This document shows positions 1 to 8,380 of a stretch of 64,000 nucleotides of DNA, piece by piece. The position numbers and the translations under genes were made by a program. The stretch comes from CAVUFH01 sp963740835 (GTDB lineage: Bacteria > Actinomycetota > Acidimicrobiia > IMCC26256 > PALSA-610). Every line of letters begins with the position of its first letter. The stretch's first letter is position 1. The stretch covers positions 806,001 to 870,000 of the forward strand of contig CAVUFH010000002.1 of NCBI GenBank assembly GCA_963740835.1, read 5' to 3'. The notes under the pieces were generated by a model that was not told the DNA's origin, ran no database searches, and saw only the letters and a program-made list of their open reading frames with translations.

Positions 1-1245
1 CGGCCCGGTGTCACGCGCGACCGCAAGACCTTCGACGCCGAGTGGCAGGCCCGCCGGTTCGAGGTCGTCGACACCGGCGGCTGGCTGGCCGTGGGTGACG
101 CGGGCCTCACCGGCGAGGAGCCCGCATTGGCCGCGAAGGTGAGCGCGCAAGCCGACGCCGCGATCAACGCCGCTGACGTTGTCGTCCTCGTGGTCGACGT
201 CACCGTGGGCGTCACCGAGGAGGACGCGCGCGTCGCGCAGGTGCTGCAGCGTGCGACGAACCCGGTGATCGTCGCAGTCAACAAGGTCGACGACGAACGC
301 CGGGAGGCCGACATCTGGCAGTTTGCGAGCCTCGGGCTCGGAGATCCTGTACCCGTCTCCGCGTTGCACGGCCGCTTGTCGGGCGAGTTGCTCGACGCGA
401 TCGTCAAGGTGCTCCCGCCGGAGCAGGAGCACGAGGCCGACACGCAGACGCGCGAGGACGACGGCATCTTCTCGGTCGCGATCGTCGGCCGGCCAAACGT
501 CGGGAAGTCGACGCTGTTCAACCGGCTGGTGGGGGAGGAGCGCGCGGTCGTGCACGACATGCCCGGCACGACGCGCGACGCGATCGACACGATCGTCGAG
601 ACCGCCGACGGACCGCTGCGCTTCGTCGACACCGCCGGGCTCCGGCGCAAGAGCCGCATCGACGAGGCGACGGAGTACTACGGCCTCGTGCGTGCGCTCC
701 AGGCGATCGACCGCGCTGACGCCGCGCTCTTCCTCATCGATGCGACCCAAGGCGTGACGCACCAGGATCAACGGCTCGCCGAACGCGTCGACGCGGCCGG
801 CACCGCGATCGTGCTCATCTTGAACAAGTGGGAGCTGCTCGACACCGAGCAGCGGGCCGAAGTGAAGCGGCAGGCGGCCGACCGGCTCGCGTTCCTCAGC
901 TACGCGCCCGTCCTCCCGATCTCCGCGCTTACCGGCAAGCGCGTGCACCACCTGCTGCCCGCGCTACGCGAAGCCGAGGCGGCGTACCACAAGCGCATTC
1001 CGACCGCGCAGCTGAACCGGGTGCTGCGCGACGCGCAACTCGCACACCCGGCCCCAGTGCAGAAGAAGCACCGGCCGCGCGTGCTGTACGCGACGCAGGG
1101 CGCGGCCGAACCGCCGACGTTCACGCTGTTCGCGACCCGGACCCTGCCGCCCACGTACCTCCGGTACTTGGAGCGCAAGTTGCGGGAAGCGTTCGACTTC
1201 GGTCCGACGCCGATCAAGATCCGCGTCCGGCGCCGAAACGAGTAG
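1..1245 (+). CDS. der: Ribosome-assembly GTPase Der (EngA), 5' end cut off by window edge
   Basis: Double-GTPase protein needed for 50S ribosome maturation. The reading frame is open from base 1 (414 codons visible), so the start and the first P-loop lie outside the window. Visible in order: the end of the first G domain, with PGVTRD (G2 region), DTGGW (G3) and NKVD (G4); then a complete second G domain with GRPNVGKST (P-loop), PGTTRD, DTAGLRR and NKWE; then the C-terminal KH-like domain ending in the basic run IKIRVRRRNE. This arrangement is diagnostic of Der. The next gene starts 23 bp downstream on the same strand. Identity is very secure. Confidence 0.97.
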   Translation, partial: RPGVTRDRKTFDAEWQARRFEVVDTGGWLAVGDAGLTGEEPALAAKVSAQADAAINAADVVVLVVDVTVGVTEEDARVAQVLQRATNPVIVAVNKVDDERREADIWQFASLGLGDPVPVSALHGRLSGELLDAIVKVLPPEQEHEADTQTREDDGIFSVAIVGRPNVGKSTLFNRLVGEERAVVHDMPGTTRDAIDTIVETADGPLRFVDTAGLRRKSRIDEATEYYGLVRALQAIDRADAALFLIDATQGVTHQDQRLAERVDAAGTAIVLILNKWELLDTEQRAEVKRQAADRLAFLSYAPVLPISALTGKRVHHLLPALREAEAAYHKRIPTAQLNRVLRDAQLAHPAPVQKKHRPRVLYATQGAAEPPTFTLFATRTLPPTYLRYLERKLREAFDFGPTPIKIRVRRRNE

Positions 1246-1268
1246 CAACGCTCGGTAAATTGTCTGCC

Positions 1269-2186
1269 ATGTGGCCGGAGCGCGTCGAGATCCGAGAGGT
1301 CGGACCGCGCGACGGGCTGCAGAACGAGGCGCCGGTGCCGGTCGCCGACCGGGTGCGATTGATCGACGCGCTCTCTCGCACCGGCCTCCGGCGCATCGAG
1401 GCCGCGTCGTTCGTGCGGGCCGAAGCGATCCCGCCGATGGCCGGCTCCGACGAGGTCATGGCGCGCATCGACCGTCGTCCCGGCGTCACGTACAGCGCGC
1501 TCGTGCCGAACCCGAAAGGTGCCGAACTCGCGTTGGCCGCCAAGGCCGATGAGCTCGAGCTGGTCGTGTCCGCCAGCGAGACGCACAACCAGAAGAACGT
1601 GCGCCGGAGCGTCGCGGCGTCGCTGATCGGGGCGCGCGAGCTCGTCGATCTCGCGGACGCGGAGATCGTGCCCGTCGAGGCAATCGTGTCGACCGCGTTC
1701 GGATGTCCATACGAAGGTGATGTCGCGCCCGAGCGCGTCGCCCAGATCGCGGGCCATCTGCTCGACGCCGGTGCCGACCGGCTTTCCTTCGGCGACACCA
1801 CCGGTATGGCGACGCCGCGTCGCGTCCACGATCTCGTCGACGCACTCGAACATTCCGGCATCACCTCCGACCGCATCGGTTTGCACTTCCACGACACGCG
1901 CGGCACCGCGCTCGCGAACGTCGTCGCCGGCCTCGGGCGCGGCGTGACGCACTTCGACGCGTCGATCGGTGGGCTCGGCGGTTGTCCGTATGCGCCCGGC
2001 GCGTCCGGCAACGCGGTCACTGAGGATCTCGTGCACATGCTCGAGGACATGGGCATCACTACCGCGATCGACCTCGACGCATTGCTCGATTGTGCGCGGC
2101 TGGCGCAGGAGATCGTCGGCCGCGAGCTCCCGAGTGCGCTCCTGCACGCGGGTGCGCGGACCCGGCGCTACGAGAGCGCCTCGTGA
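1269..2186 (+). CDS. Hydroxymethylglutaryl-CoA lyase
   Basis: Predicted to cleave HMG-CoA to acetoacetate and acetyl-CoA, the last step of leucine degradation. 305 aa, the usual length. The N-terminus has EVGPRDGLQNE, the HMGL-like TIM-barrel signature with catalytic Arg-Asp; LHFHDTRG carries the metal-binding His pair; GGLGGCPYAPGASGN contains the active-site Cys loop. I chose the ATG at 1269 because homology begins immediately after it; the frame stays open further upstream but only inside der. Its stop overlaps the GTG of the carboxylase gene (GTGA), implying translational coupling. A related aldolase-type lyase is possible, but the Cys loop favours HMG-CoA lyase. Confidence 0.92.
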   Translation: MWPERVEIREVGPRDGLQNEAPVPVADRVRLIDALSRTGLRRIEAASFVRAEAIPPMAGSDEVMARIDRRPGVTYSALVPNPKGAELALAAKADELELVVSASETHNQKNVRRSVAASLIGARELVDLADAEIVPVEAIVSTAFGCPYEGDVAPERVAQIAGHLLDAGADRLSFGDTTGMATPRRVHDLVDALEHSGITSDRIGLHFHDTRGTALANVVAGLGRGVTHFDASIGGLGGCPYAPGASGNAVTEDLVHMLEDMGITTAIDLDALLDCARLAQEIVGRELPSALLHAGARTRRYESAS

Positions 2187-3715
2187 CCGACGGCGATCGC
2201 GTTCGGGAGCTGGCGGAGCGGGCGCGCGAGGGGAACCTCGCCAAGGAGGGGGAGAAGCTCGCGCGGCAGAACAAGCTGTTCGTGCGCGATCGCATCGCGC
2301 TGCTCCTCGACGACGACTCGTTCGTCGAAGACGCGCTGCTCGCCAATGCTCTGGCCGGCGACCTTCCCGCCGACGGCGTCGTCACCGGCGTCGGCCGCGT
2401 CGACGGGCGCCCGGTGTGCATCATGGCCAACGACCCGACGGTGAAGGCGGGTTCCTGGGGTGCGCGCACCGTGGAGAAGATCGTGCGCCTCACCGAGCAC
2501 GCGCTCCGGCACGAGCTCCCGGTCGTGTACCTCGTCGACTCCGCCGGCGCCCGCATCACAGATCAGGTCGAGCTGTTCCCGGGTCGCCGCGGTGCCGGTC
2601 GCATCTTCGCCAACGAGGTCCGGCTCTCCGGCAAGGTGCCGCAGGTCTGCTGTCTGTTCGGCCCGTCCGCCGCGGGTGGCGCGTATATCCCTGCCTTCTG
2701 CGACGCGGTGTTCATGGTCGAGGCCAACGCGTCCATGTACCTCGGATCACCGCGCATGGCCGAAGTCGTGATCGGCGAACACGTGTCGCTCGAGGAGATG
2801 GGCGGCGCGCGCATGCACGCGACCGTGAGCGGCTGCGGCGACAACCTCTGCACCGACGACGCCGACGCGATCGAGCAGGCCCGTCGCTTCCTCTCCTTCC
2901 TCCCGACCAACTGGACGATGCCGCCGCCGGTCGCGCAACCGGCCATGCCCAGCGTGACCGCGAAACCGATCGCGGGCATCGTCCCCGCCGAGGAGCGGCG
3001 CGCCTACGACATGCACGCGCTCGTCGACGCGCTGGTCGATGACGAAACCTTCTTCGAGCTGAAGCCCCTGTGGGCACGGGAACTGATGATCGGGTTCGCC
3101 CGTATCGAGGGCATGCCCGTCGGCATCATCGCCAACAACCCCAAGCACCTGGGCGGCGTGCTCTTCGTCGACTCCGCCGACAAGGCCGCGCGCTTCATCT
3201 GGCTCTGCGACGCGTTCAACGTGCCACTCGTGTTCCTCGCCGACGTGCCGGGCTTCATGATCGGTTCCCAGGTGGAGCGCGGAGGCATCATCCGCCACGG
3301 TGCGAAGATGATCACCGCAGTTGCGGAAGCGACTGTGCCCAAGTTCTCAGTGATCGTTCGCAAGGCCTACGGCGCGGGCCTCTACGCGATGTGTGGCCCC
3401 GCGTTCGATCCCGACGCATGCCTGGCGCTGCCCACCGCGCAGATCGCGGTGATGGGTCCGGGCCCCGCCGTCAACGCGGTCTTCTACAACAAGATCCACG
3501 CGATCGAGGACGACGCAGAACGCGAAGCCTTCGTCGCGGCGCAGCGGCGCGAGTACGAGGAGGACGTCGACCTCGTGCACCTCGCGGCCGAGCTCGTCGT
3601 CGACGCGATCGTGCAGCCCGAGGACCTCCGCACCGAGTTGTCCCAGCGACTCTCCCTGGCCGCCGGCCGCGTCCGCGACGACGTCGCGAAGCGTCACGGC
3701 GTGCCGCCGGTGTGA
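2183..3715 (+). CDS. Acyl-CoA carboxylase beta (carboxyltransferase) subunit
   Basis: Carboxyltransferase half of a biotin-dependent acyl-CoA carboxylase; transfers CO2 from biotin to an acyl-CoA. 510 aa. The N-terminal domain has VVYLVDSAGARI and GPSAAGGAYIPA; the C-terminal domain has FLADVPGFMIGSQVE and YGAGLYAMCGPAFDP, the two oxyanion/acyl-CoA loops of this crotonase-fold family. It starts at a GTG overlapping the stop of the HMG-CoA lyase gene. That neighbour suggests methylcrotonyl-CoA carboxylase (leucine pathway), but propionyl-CoA or another acyl-CoA cannot be excluded, and no biotin-carboxylase alpha subunit is visible. A decayed copy of this gene's 3' end lies about 1.2 kb downstream. 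Confidence 0.9.
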   Translation: MTDGDRVRELAERAREGNLAKEGEKLARQNKLFVRDRIALLLDDDSFVEDALLANALAGDLPADGVVTGVGRVDGRPVCIMANDPTVKAGSWGARTVEKIVRLTEHALRHELPVVYLVDSAGARITDQVELFPGRRGAGRIFANEVRLSGKVPQVCCLFGPSAAGGAYIPAFCDAVFMVEANASMYLGSPRMAEVVIGEHVSLEEMGGARMHATVSGCGDNLCTDDADAIEQARRFLSFLPTNWTMPPPVAQPAMPSVTAKPIAGIVPAEERRAYDMHALVDALVDDETFFELKPLWARELMIGFARIEGMPVGIIANNPKHLGGVLFVDSADKAARFIWLCDAFNVPLVFLADVPGFMIGSQVERGGIIRHGAKMITAVAEATVPKFSVIVRKAYGAGLYAMCGPAFDPDACLALPTAQIAVMGPGPAVNAVFYNKIHAIEDDAEREAFVAAQRREYEEDVDLVHLAAELVVDAIVQPEDLRTELSQRLSLAAGRVRDDVAKRHGVPPV

Positions 3716-3719
3716 CGCC

Positions 3720-3950
3720 GTGCCGTGGTGTGTCAGCTGTAACAAGTTCCTGACCCCGCCGAAGGTCACGCCCGAAGGCACGTGCCCGAAGTGCGGACAG
3801 GTCGTGGAGCGTGGCCTCATCCCCGGGATGACGCGTTCGGCCGACGAACCTGCTCCCGCGATTCCGTGGCACCTCAAGCTGTTCGGCCTCGCGTTGGTCC
3901 TCTACCTGAGCTTCCGAGCGTTCCAGCTCATCGACTGGATACTGCACTAG
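3720..3950 (+). CDS. Small zinc-ribbon membrane protein
   Basis: 76 aa, GTG start 4 bp after the carboxylase stop, so probably co-transcribed. The N-terminus carries two CxxC knuckles (WCVSC and CPKC, about 20 residues apart), a rubredoxin-like zinc ribbon. A linker precedes one hydrophobic helix near residues 52-68, so the ribbon would be anchored in the membrane. I do not recognise a named family. A remnant of its first codons and of its transmembrane end reappears at 4917-4980, showing it was duplicated together with the carboxylase 3' end. Confidence 0.75.
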   Translation: MPWCVSCNKFLTPPKVTPEGTCPKCGQVVERGLIPGMTRSADEPAPAIPWHLKLFGLALVLYLSFRAFQLIDWILH

Positions 3951-3975
3951 CTCGCGACATGACCGCACCACTTCA

Positions 3976-4758
3976 TCATTCGGATGACATGGCTTCGCGA
4001 TGCCGCTCGCTCCACAAGGTGCGGGCATATGCATAGAGCTCGACGTCCGCGCGATTGTCGTGCGCGATCTGCGCCCGGAATGCGTCGGACACTTCTTCGG
4101 GGTCGGTCCTCAGGGTGACGACGGGTTCGCCCAAGTTCCAGCCGTATCGGGCCGAGAGCTCATCACAGAATGACTCGAAGTGGTCCTGGAGACCAAACAC
4201 GTCGATGCGGTGGGCGAGGTTGCGCTTCGCCGTTTCGAGATGGCCGTCGTTGAACTCGACGTGCGTCATCACGCCATGGGTCATATCAGCGGCGGTGATC
4301 GAAAGCATCTTCACCATGTGGTTCGCGATCAATCCATGGAAACGAACGGGGTGCGAGTAGATCTCCTCGAGCGTCTCTCGGGAACCCGTCACCTTTCTGT
4401 TGTGTCGCAAGAACGACAACGTCCGTTCGACGGGGTCGCGCAACACAGTGAAGGCCTTGAACGGAGCGCCCAGCATTTCGCTCACGCAGAGGGGAAAGTG
4501 GCCGCTGACGACGCGCAGCTCGGTCCGCCTGATTTCGAACGTTTGCTGCAACAACCCGACGTCGAGCACCGTGGCGACCTGGTGCGCGTGCTGATCCGCC
4601 CGCGTGGGATAGATGGCTGCCTCCCCGAAGAAGCGCCGCATCCGCAAATGCAACGACGTGCCTGCCGTCTTCTGCATGTGCACGAAGAAGTAGCGCTGCG
4701 GCTCGTGTGGCACTGCGATCCTCTCGTCTGCACGCCGGGCTAACACGCACTGCGCCAA
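3976..4758 (-). CDS. Sulfotransferase family protein
   Basis: Predicted PAPS-dependent sulfotransferase; substrate unknown. 260 aa. HMQKTAGTSLH near residue 28 matches the 5'-phosphosulfate loop, and VLRDPVERTLSFLRHN around residue 105 the 3'-phosphate-binding strand and helix of the Sulfotransfer_2 type. The first in-frame start is a TTG at 4758; a GTG at 4713, just before the conserved core, is an equally good start. The gene is transcribed against its neighbours and sits exactly between the intact carboxylase/zinc-ribbon pair and its decayed copy, which suggests it arrived with that rearrangement. Confidence 0.8.
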   Translation of the reverse strand: MAQCVLARRADERIAVPHEPQRYFFVHMQKTAGTSLHLRMRRFFGEAAIYPTRADQHAHQVATVLDVGLLQQTFEIRRTELRVVSGHFPLCVSEMLGAPFKAFTVLRDPVERTLSFLRHNRKVTGSRETLEEIYSHPVRFHGLIANHMVKMLSITAADMTHGVMTHVEFNDGHLETAKRNLAHRIDVFGLQDHFESFCDELSARYGWNLGEPVVTLRTDPEEVSDAFRAQIAHDNRADVELYAYARTLWSERHREAMSSE

Positions 4759-4775
4759 GACGATACCGCCACGAT

Positions 4776-4980
4776 TCTCGGCGCTGATCGACGCGCTCGT
4801 AGACGACGATGAACGCGAGGCATTCGTCGCGCAGCAGCGGCGCGAGTACGCAGCGGACGTCGACCCCCTGCACCTCCGGACCGAGCTCGGCGACCGACTC
4901 TCCCTGGCCGCCGGCGTGACGCCGTGTCGTGGTGCGTCGGCTGTCGCTGAGCCTCCGCGCGTTTCGGCTCATCGGCTGGC
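4776..4980 (+). pseudogene. Decayed duplicate of the carboxylase 3' end and zinc-ribbon gene
   Basis: From about 4791 the sequence encodes EREAFVAQQRREYAADVD, matching EREAFVAAQRREYEEDVD of the intact carboxylase (3511-3570), then LRTELGDRLSLAAG matching its C-terminus. Compared with the original, blocks are missing between the two matches and again after SLAAG, where the second deletion is bounded by a short gccgccgg repeat in the intact gene. The following bases repeat the first codons of the zinc-ribbon gene, skip most of it and resume at its transmembrane end. This is a duplication that has lost internal segments and is not functional. Confidence 0.8.
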
Positions 4981-5013
4981 TGTCGCGCTCGCTCGCTACA
5001 CTGAACGCCCGCA

Positions 5014-5088
5014 CGGGCTGTGGCGCAGTTTGGTTAGCGCGCTTGACTGGGGGTCAAGAGGTCGGGAGTTCAAATCTCCCCAGCCCGA
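5014..5088 (+). tRNA. tRNA-Pro(GGG)
   Basis: Folds as a complete cloverleaf: acceptor stem cgggctg/cagcccg, D-arm gcgc...gcgc, anticodon stem cttga/tcaag around loop ctggggg (anticodon GGG at 5049-5051), T-arm ggag/ctcc with ttcaaat loop, discriminator A at 5088. CCA is not encoded. Such tRNA genes are common integration sites, and the sparse accessory region begins directly after it. Confidence 0.95.
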
Positions 5089-5187
5089 CTCAGATAACTC
5101 CTGGTTGGGGCGTTGTAGGCCCGGTGCTTTTGGGTGTCACTTGCCCGAGGGGACCAAGCGGGGGACCAACGGAAGCGGAGAAGCCGC

Positions 5188-5601
5188 GTGGCCAAGCTTG
5201 ATTATGCGTTGCTCTGCGACGCGGCTTTGACGCACCCCGACGGCAAGGTCTCGATGTTGGGCGCCGGTATCGATCACCTCTGGGGCGAAGAGCTTCCGAT
5301 TCGGACCCTTCTCACGCTCGTTTTTCGGATCGTCTGGGACGACAGTGAGCTCGGGGAACCGAGCGTCATCTCGATACGCGTTGAGCGCGATGGCGGGCAG
5401 GAACTCGCGGTGATGCATGGCCCGGTGTTTCCGCAACGAGGACCCGGAGCAATCCATCTTCTTCCTGTTGCAACCATCGGGCACCTGCCCCTGCCTCTAG
5501 AGCTCGCTGAGGAAGGGCGCTACTTCGTCCGCTTCGAACTGGGTACTCACGAGCTGGGGCGACTGCCCTTCGTTGCGGTCGTGAAGACACCAGGGCCTTA
5601 G
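5188..5601 (+). CDS. DUF6941-like protein of unknown function
   Basis: 137 aa, soluble, beta-rich. Starts at a GTG preceded by a purine-rich agcggagaag stretch; the protein opens with KLDYALLCDAALTHPDGK, the kind of N-terminus seen in the DUF6941 family, whose members are short single-domain proteins of unknown role. No signal peptide or membrane helix. First gene after the tRNA-Pro and the only one there with a clear broad family resemblance. Family assignment is from memory of the motif and moderate; that it is a real gene is more certain. Confidence 0.65.
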   Translation: MAKLDYALLCDAALTHPDGKVSMLGAGIDHLWGEELPIRTLLTLVFRIVWDDSELGEPSVISIRVERDGGQELAVMHGPVFPQRGPGAIHLLPVATIGHLPLPLELAEEGRYFVRFELGTHELGRLPFVAVVKTPGP

Positions 5602-5606
5602 CGCGC

Positions 5607-5837
5607 ATGGACTGGTGGCTAACACGTCACGCTCGTGAGCGCATGGAGGCCCGAGGCATATCCGAAGAGGACGTGAAGCTAGCGTTTGAGCGACCTGACG
5701 GTGTTCGACACCCTGGAAATCGTCCCGATACCGTGGTCCACATCGGGTACAGCACGCACGGGCGCCGTCTTAAGGTGATCCTCGATGCTGCCGATAGCGA
5801 CAGGATCATCTCGGTCATGTGGAAGGACGAGCGATGA
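5607..5837 (+). CDS. DUF4258 small protein, possible toxin of a toxin-antitoxin pair
   Basis: 76 aa. Begins WWLTRHARERMEARGIS, then VKLAFERPDGVRH and a C-terminal RRLKVILDA..ISVMWKD; this His/Arg-rich N-terminus and IISVMW end are typical of DUF4258, a small fold related to BrnT/RelE-like RNases. It lies 5 bp after the preceding gene and its TGA overlaps the ATG of the DUF2283 gene. Known: DUF4258 and DUF2283 genes often sit side by side. Inferred: toxin-antitoxin function. Confidence 0.75.
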   Translation: MDWWLTRHARERMEARGISEEDVKLAFERPDGVRHPGNRPDTVVHIGYSTHGRRLKVILDAADSDRIISVMWKDER

Positions 5838-6175
5838 AGTGGAGCTACGACGGTGAGTCGGATGCGCTCTACATCATGTTTCGCGATGTTCAGCCGACTA
5901 GCCAGCTCGAACTCACGGACGGCCTAGTAGTTGACATCGATGACGTCGGCCGTCCAACAGGCTTAGAAGTGTTGGGCGCAAGCACCGGCTGGAGTGCGAA
6001 CGCGTTTCGAGACCGCTTCAACGAATACAACAATGAATCAGACTCGGTCGCTCTGTTCGCGGTCGCCTATTCGCGTCCTGGCAGTCTCAGTTCGCTGACC
6101 CCGATGGTTCGGCTTGTTCCCACATCAACCACACAGCAGACCGAGCTCAACCTCGATCAGCTGCAGCGCGCGTAA
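5834..6175 (+). CDS. DUF2283 protein, partner of the DUF4258 gene
   Basis: 113 aa; the first half matches DUF2283: YDGESDALYIMF, then LTDGLVVDID and GRPTGLEVLGAS, a compact beta-hairpin domain. The last 45 residues extend beyond the usual domain and have no recognisable features. ATG start overlaps the upstream stop (ATGA), so the two are translationally coupled. In this pairing the DUF2283 protein would be the candidate antitoxin, but no DNA-binding motif is visible. Confidence 0.75.
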   Translation: MKWSYDGESDALYIMFRDVQPTSQLELTDGLVVDIDDVGRPTGLEVLGASTGWSANAFRDRFNEYNNESDSVALFAVAYSRPGSLSSLTPMVRLVPTSTTQQTELNLDQLQRA

Positions 6176-6211
6176 CTTCAAAGGCGCGCGTCCTACCGCG
6201 TTCGTTTCGGC

Positions 6212-6574
6212 TTGCTCCGCGACCTCTTCGATCGCGAGTCCGAGCCCGCGCTCGTCAGTGCGATCGATGAGTGCCTTATGGAAACCGGTGTGCGAGCCGA
6301 TACGCGCTTCATGGCCCGCCTGGAAGAATACGAAGGTCTCTCACTTGCCGAAGCGCTGCGGCACCTCGCTGACCGGCATTCCGAGAAGCGAACCCGCCAC
6401 ATTTCTCGGCACGAGTACGAACTGCTGCAGGACGCCGCCACCGCGCTCGATGGAAGCTTCGGCGTCGCGACGCCGTCGCTTCTGCAGCGTCTGGCGGCTG
6501 AGCCCTACACGAGGGGCCGGGACGCCGTCGACACATTTCGCCAAGCACTTGTCGACCGCGGTTCCGCGAACTGA
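6212..6574 (+). CDS. Hypothetical protein
   Basis: 120 aa from a TTG; no ATG or GTG lies between the DUF2283 stop and this point, and the frame is open from that stop, so the start is uncertain. Rich in Arg, Glu and Leu, predicted helical, e.g. FMARLEEYEGLSLAEALRHL; no signal or membrane segment. Its position 36 bp after the DUF4258/DUF2283 pair suggests it may belong to the same small operon. No family recognised. Confidence 0.45.
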   Translation: MLRDLFDRESEPALVSAIDECLMETGVRADTRFMARLEEYEGLSLAEALRHLADRHSEKRTRHISRHEYELLQDAATALDGSFGVATPSLLQRLAAEPYTRGRDAVDTFRQALVDRGSAN

Positions 6575-6710
6575 AAAGGGTCGCGGCGGCCGACCACTGG
6601 GCAGACCCTCGGCCCCGGCGCGTAACGCGTGTCCGTCCCGAGGGGATGTGCATGGAGCGGGCACGGAGGCACGGCGGGGCCGTGGGAAGACGAAGGGCCG
6701 GACAGGGACG

Positions 6711-6805
6711 CCTGACCCTTCGTGTCCCGGTCTCCGGTCGACTTAAACGGGGTTCCTCGAGCCCGGTACAGCTCCATGTCGTCGTCGAGCGAACAGATGA
6801 CCTCG
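6711..6805 (-). repeat. Fragment of the six-cysteine small-protein repeat family (copy F)
   Basis: On the minus strand a DDDMEL block is followed, one base out of frame, by CTGLEEPR, matching the middle of the better copies (DDGYECAGLELR at 10106-10315). The DNA from 6711 to about 6790 is also repeated with few changes at 14283-14360, including ggggttcctcgagccc. No complete reading frame. Confidence 0.5.
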
Positions 6806-6810
6806 CGGTT

Positions 6811-7008
6811 TCATTCGCTGTGCACGCCGCAGTGGTCGTCGCAGCGGCCCCACTCTTCGACACACGTTGTCGGGTCGGCTTCGTGGCGTAGCTCTAAACC
6901 CGGACACTCGTCGCCATCCTCGGTCGCGGTGCATCCAGCCGGCGTCCGGTCGAGATGCTGGATCAACGAACCGCGACATGAACCTTGCGGCGGCGGTGAG
7001 GGATACAC
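6811..7008 (-). CDS. Small six-cysteine protein (copy A of a dispersed family)
   Basis: 65 aa from a GTG; no signal peptide. Contains SCRGSLIQHLDRTPAGCT, then ECPGLELRHE, then TTCVEEWGRCDDHCG: six cysteines. The same pattern recurs at 10106-10315 and, divergently, at 9315-9660, with shorter pieces elsewhere, always on the minus strand. Conservation of the Cys positions between copies argues that a protein was once selected. Whether this copy is expressed is unknown. The fold might be disulfide- or zinc-stabilised; function unknown. Confidence 0.4.
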   Translation of the reverse strand: MYPSPPPQGSCRGSLIQHLDRTPAGCTATEDGDECPGLELRHEADPTTCVEEWGRCDDHCGVHSE

Positions 7009-7074
7009 GCGCCCCTGCTTCGCGCCCGCATGCGACGGCGACAGATCGGCAGATGTGCAAGCGGTCGCGATGCG

Positions 7075-7174
7075 TCGGCTCCGGTTGGCCCCCCGTCTCG
7101 CGCCATTGCGGTGGACGCCGTTGGGTACGCGCGGGATGCCTCCCTGGACCCCGTAGGCGCGTTGCGAGGGGTCA
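7075..7174 (+). repeat. Copy of a dispersed hairpin-containing repeat
   Basis: About 95 bp from tcggctccgg through cattgcggtggacgccg to ccgtaggcgcgttgc, matching 8388-8481 at roughly 80% by eye. This copy has lost the left arm of the GCGAGGGG hairpin found in others. 7175-7620 otherwise holds no convincing gene; a minus-strand fragment ending KPKRKR at about 7455-7515 resembles a short piece at 6190-6245. Confidence 0.5.
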
Positions 7175-7620
7175 CGATGTCTGTGGCTGCTCGCTTCGCG
7201 CCCGCATGTTCTCCAGTAGGGCTGTTCTGCCCTAGCCGTCGTCGGGTTATGGGCGCAGGGTTGTGCAGTCGGCGGAGCGTCGTACCCGCCCTACGGCGAT
7301 GCCCGTCGACAGAACGGTGAGGCGCAGCGCGCCGGGGGCGTGCTGCCCTCATCGAATGGAAGCCGCTTCTGGTTGTAGGTATCGCGCCCCGGCAGCGTCG
7401 ACCACGCCAGATCGGCAGCTAATGGCGCCGCCATCCACTTCGCCCTACCGTTTCCGTTTCGGCTTGTCGGCCTCGGCGGCCTTCGTCGCGAGCTCGAGCG
7501 CGGCGATTGTGTAGTCGCGTCGAGCCCTTCCAGCACTATCGGGCTTAAGCACGCTCTTTCCGCACGGCGCCGAGCTGCGCTATACCCCTGACACCAGTCG
7601 CTCCTTTGAGGAGGACGACC

Positions 7621-8139
7621 ATGAGACCACGTGTCGAGCTTGCGATCGCGCTCTTCGCGCTGGCGCACCTGGCTGCCGGCTGCAGTGGCGACGACAACGC
7701 CGCCAGCGAGGCAACGCCGCTCACCACGAACGCCCCGGATCCGGCCGTGGTCCAGGTGTACGCCGACGCCGTGGCAGTCCAACAACTCGCCGACTACATC
7801 AACAACGCCTACGCGACCAGTCCCGCAGCTGGTCTGGTCGCGGTCGCATCCGCGAACTATCTCGTGTGGAAGGGGAACGTCACGACGGAACAGTGCGTCC
7901 ACTACTTGCGAACGCAGCTCGGTCAGCTTGCAGGTGCGCGACTCTCCGAGACGTTCGCGCTGGAAACGCTGACGGCGAGGCCGGGCCAAGTGGCGGACGC
8001 CTTTGGTGTCGAAGGCCGGCTCTATGCCGTCTCCGCGACACTGCATTGGGGTGGCACCACGGAAGAATCGACACGCGTGACGGTCGGTGTGGCGGTGGTC
8101 ACCGACGGGACTGCGAAGTCCATCGGCAATTGCGCGTGA
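7621..8139 (+). CDS. Predicted lipoprotein of unknown function
   Basis: 172 aa. The ATG is preceded by a clear ribosome site (gaggagg, 7 bp upstream). N-terminus MRPRVELAIALFALAHLAAGC is a lipoprotein signal with lipobox LAAGC and Cys21 as the lipidated residue, followed by an acidic linker GDDNAASEATP. The mature part (about 150 aa) contains two further cysteines and no recognised domain. Exported and membrane-anchored by inference. The 3' end abuts a fragment of the six-cysteine repeat family on the opposite strand. Confidence 0.75.
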   Translation: MRPRVELAIALFALAHLAAGCSGDDNAASEATPLTTNAPDPAVVQVYADAVAVQQLADYINNAYATSPAAGLVAVASANYLVWKGNVTTEQCVHYLRTQLGQLAGARLSETFALETLTARPGQVADAFGVEGRLYAVSATLHWGGTTEESTRVTVGVAVVTDGTAKSIGNCA

Positions 8140-8159
8140 GTCCTTGGCTGCTTCCTGCC

Positions 8160-8225
8160 GTCGAGCGTGCAGCCCGCGATGGTGCCGTCGATATGTTGGA
8201 TGAGTCCGCCCGAACAGTTCGTACT
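8160..8225 (-). repeat. Fragment of the six-cysteine small-protein family (copy C)
   Basis: Minus-strand translation gives NCSGGLIQHIDGTIAGCT, nearly identical to the N-terminal block of the other copies. Downstream cysteines are missing: the frame runs into the antisense of the lipoprotein gene, so the copy is truncated. Confidence 0.5.
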
Positions 8226-8380
8226 GACACGCTGTCCGTAACGCGTTGTGCGTCGGCGGGGATCGAGCAGTTGCGGGGCGGGTCGTGGCGGACTGTTCGA
8301 GTGCTGCGGCCAGGGATGGCTTGCCAGGATGCGTTGCAAGGGATGGCTTGCCAGGGAATGGTTGTCTGCACGAAGACCCA

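Noticed and set aside
5089..5187. Possible integrase C-terminus or attachment site after tRNA-Pro
   Set aside because: A reading HLPEGTKRGTN faintly recalls phage-integrase tails and ggggaccaa is repeated, but no integrase gene or tRNA-end repeat was found; too weak to annotate.
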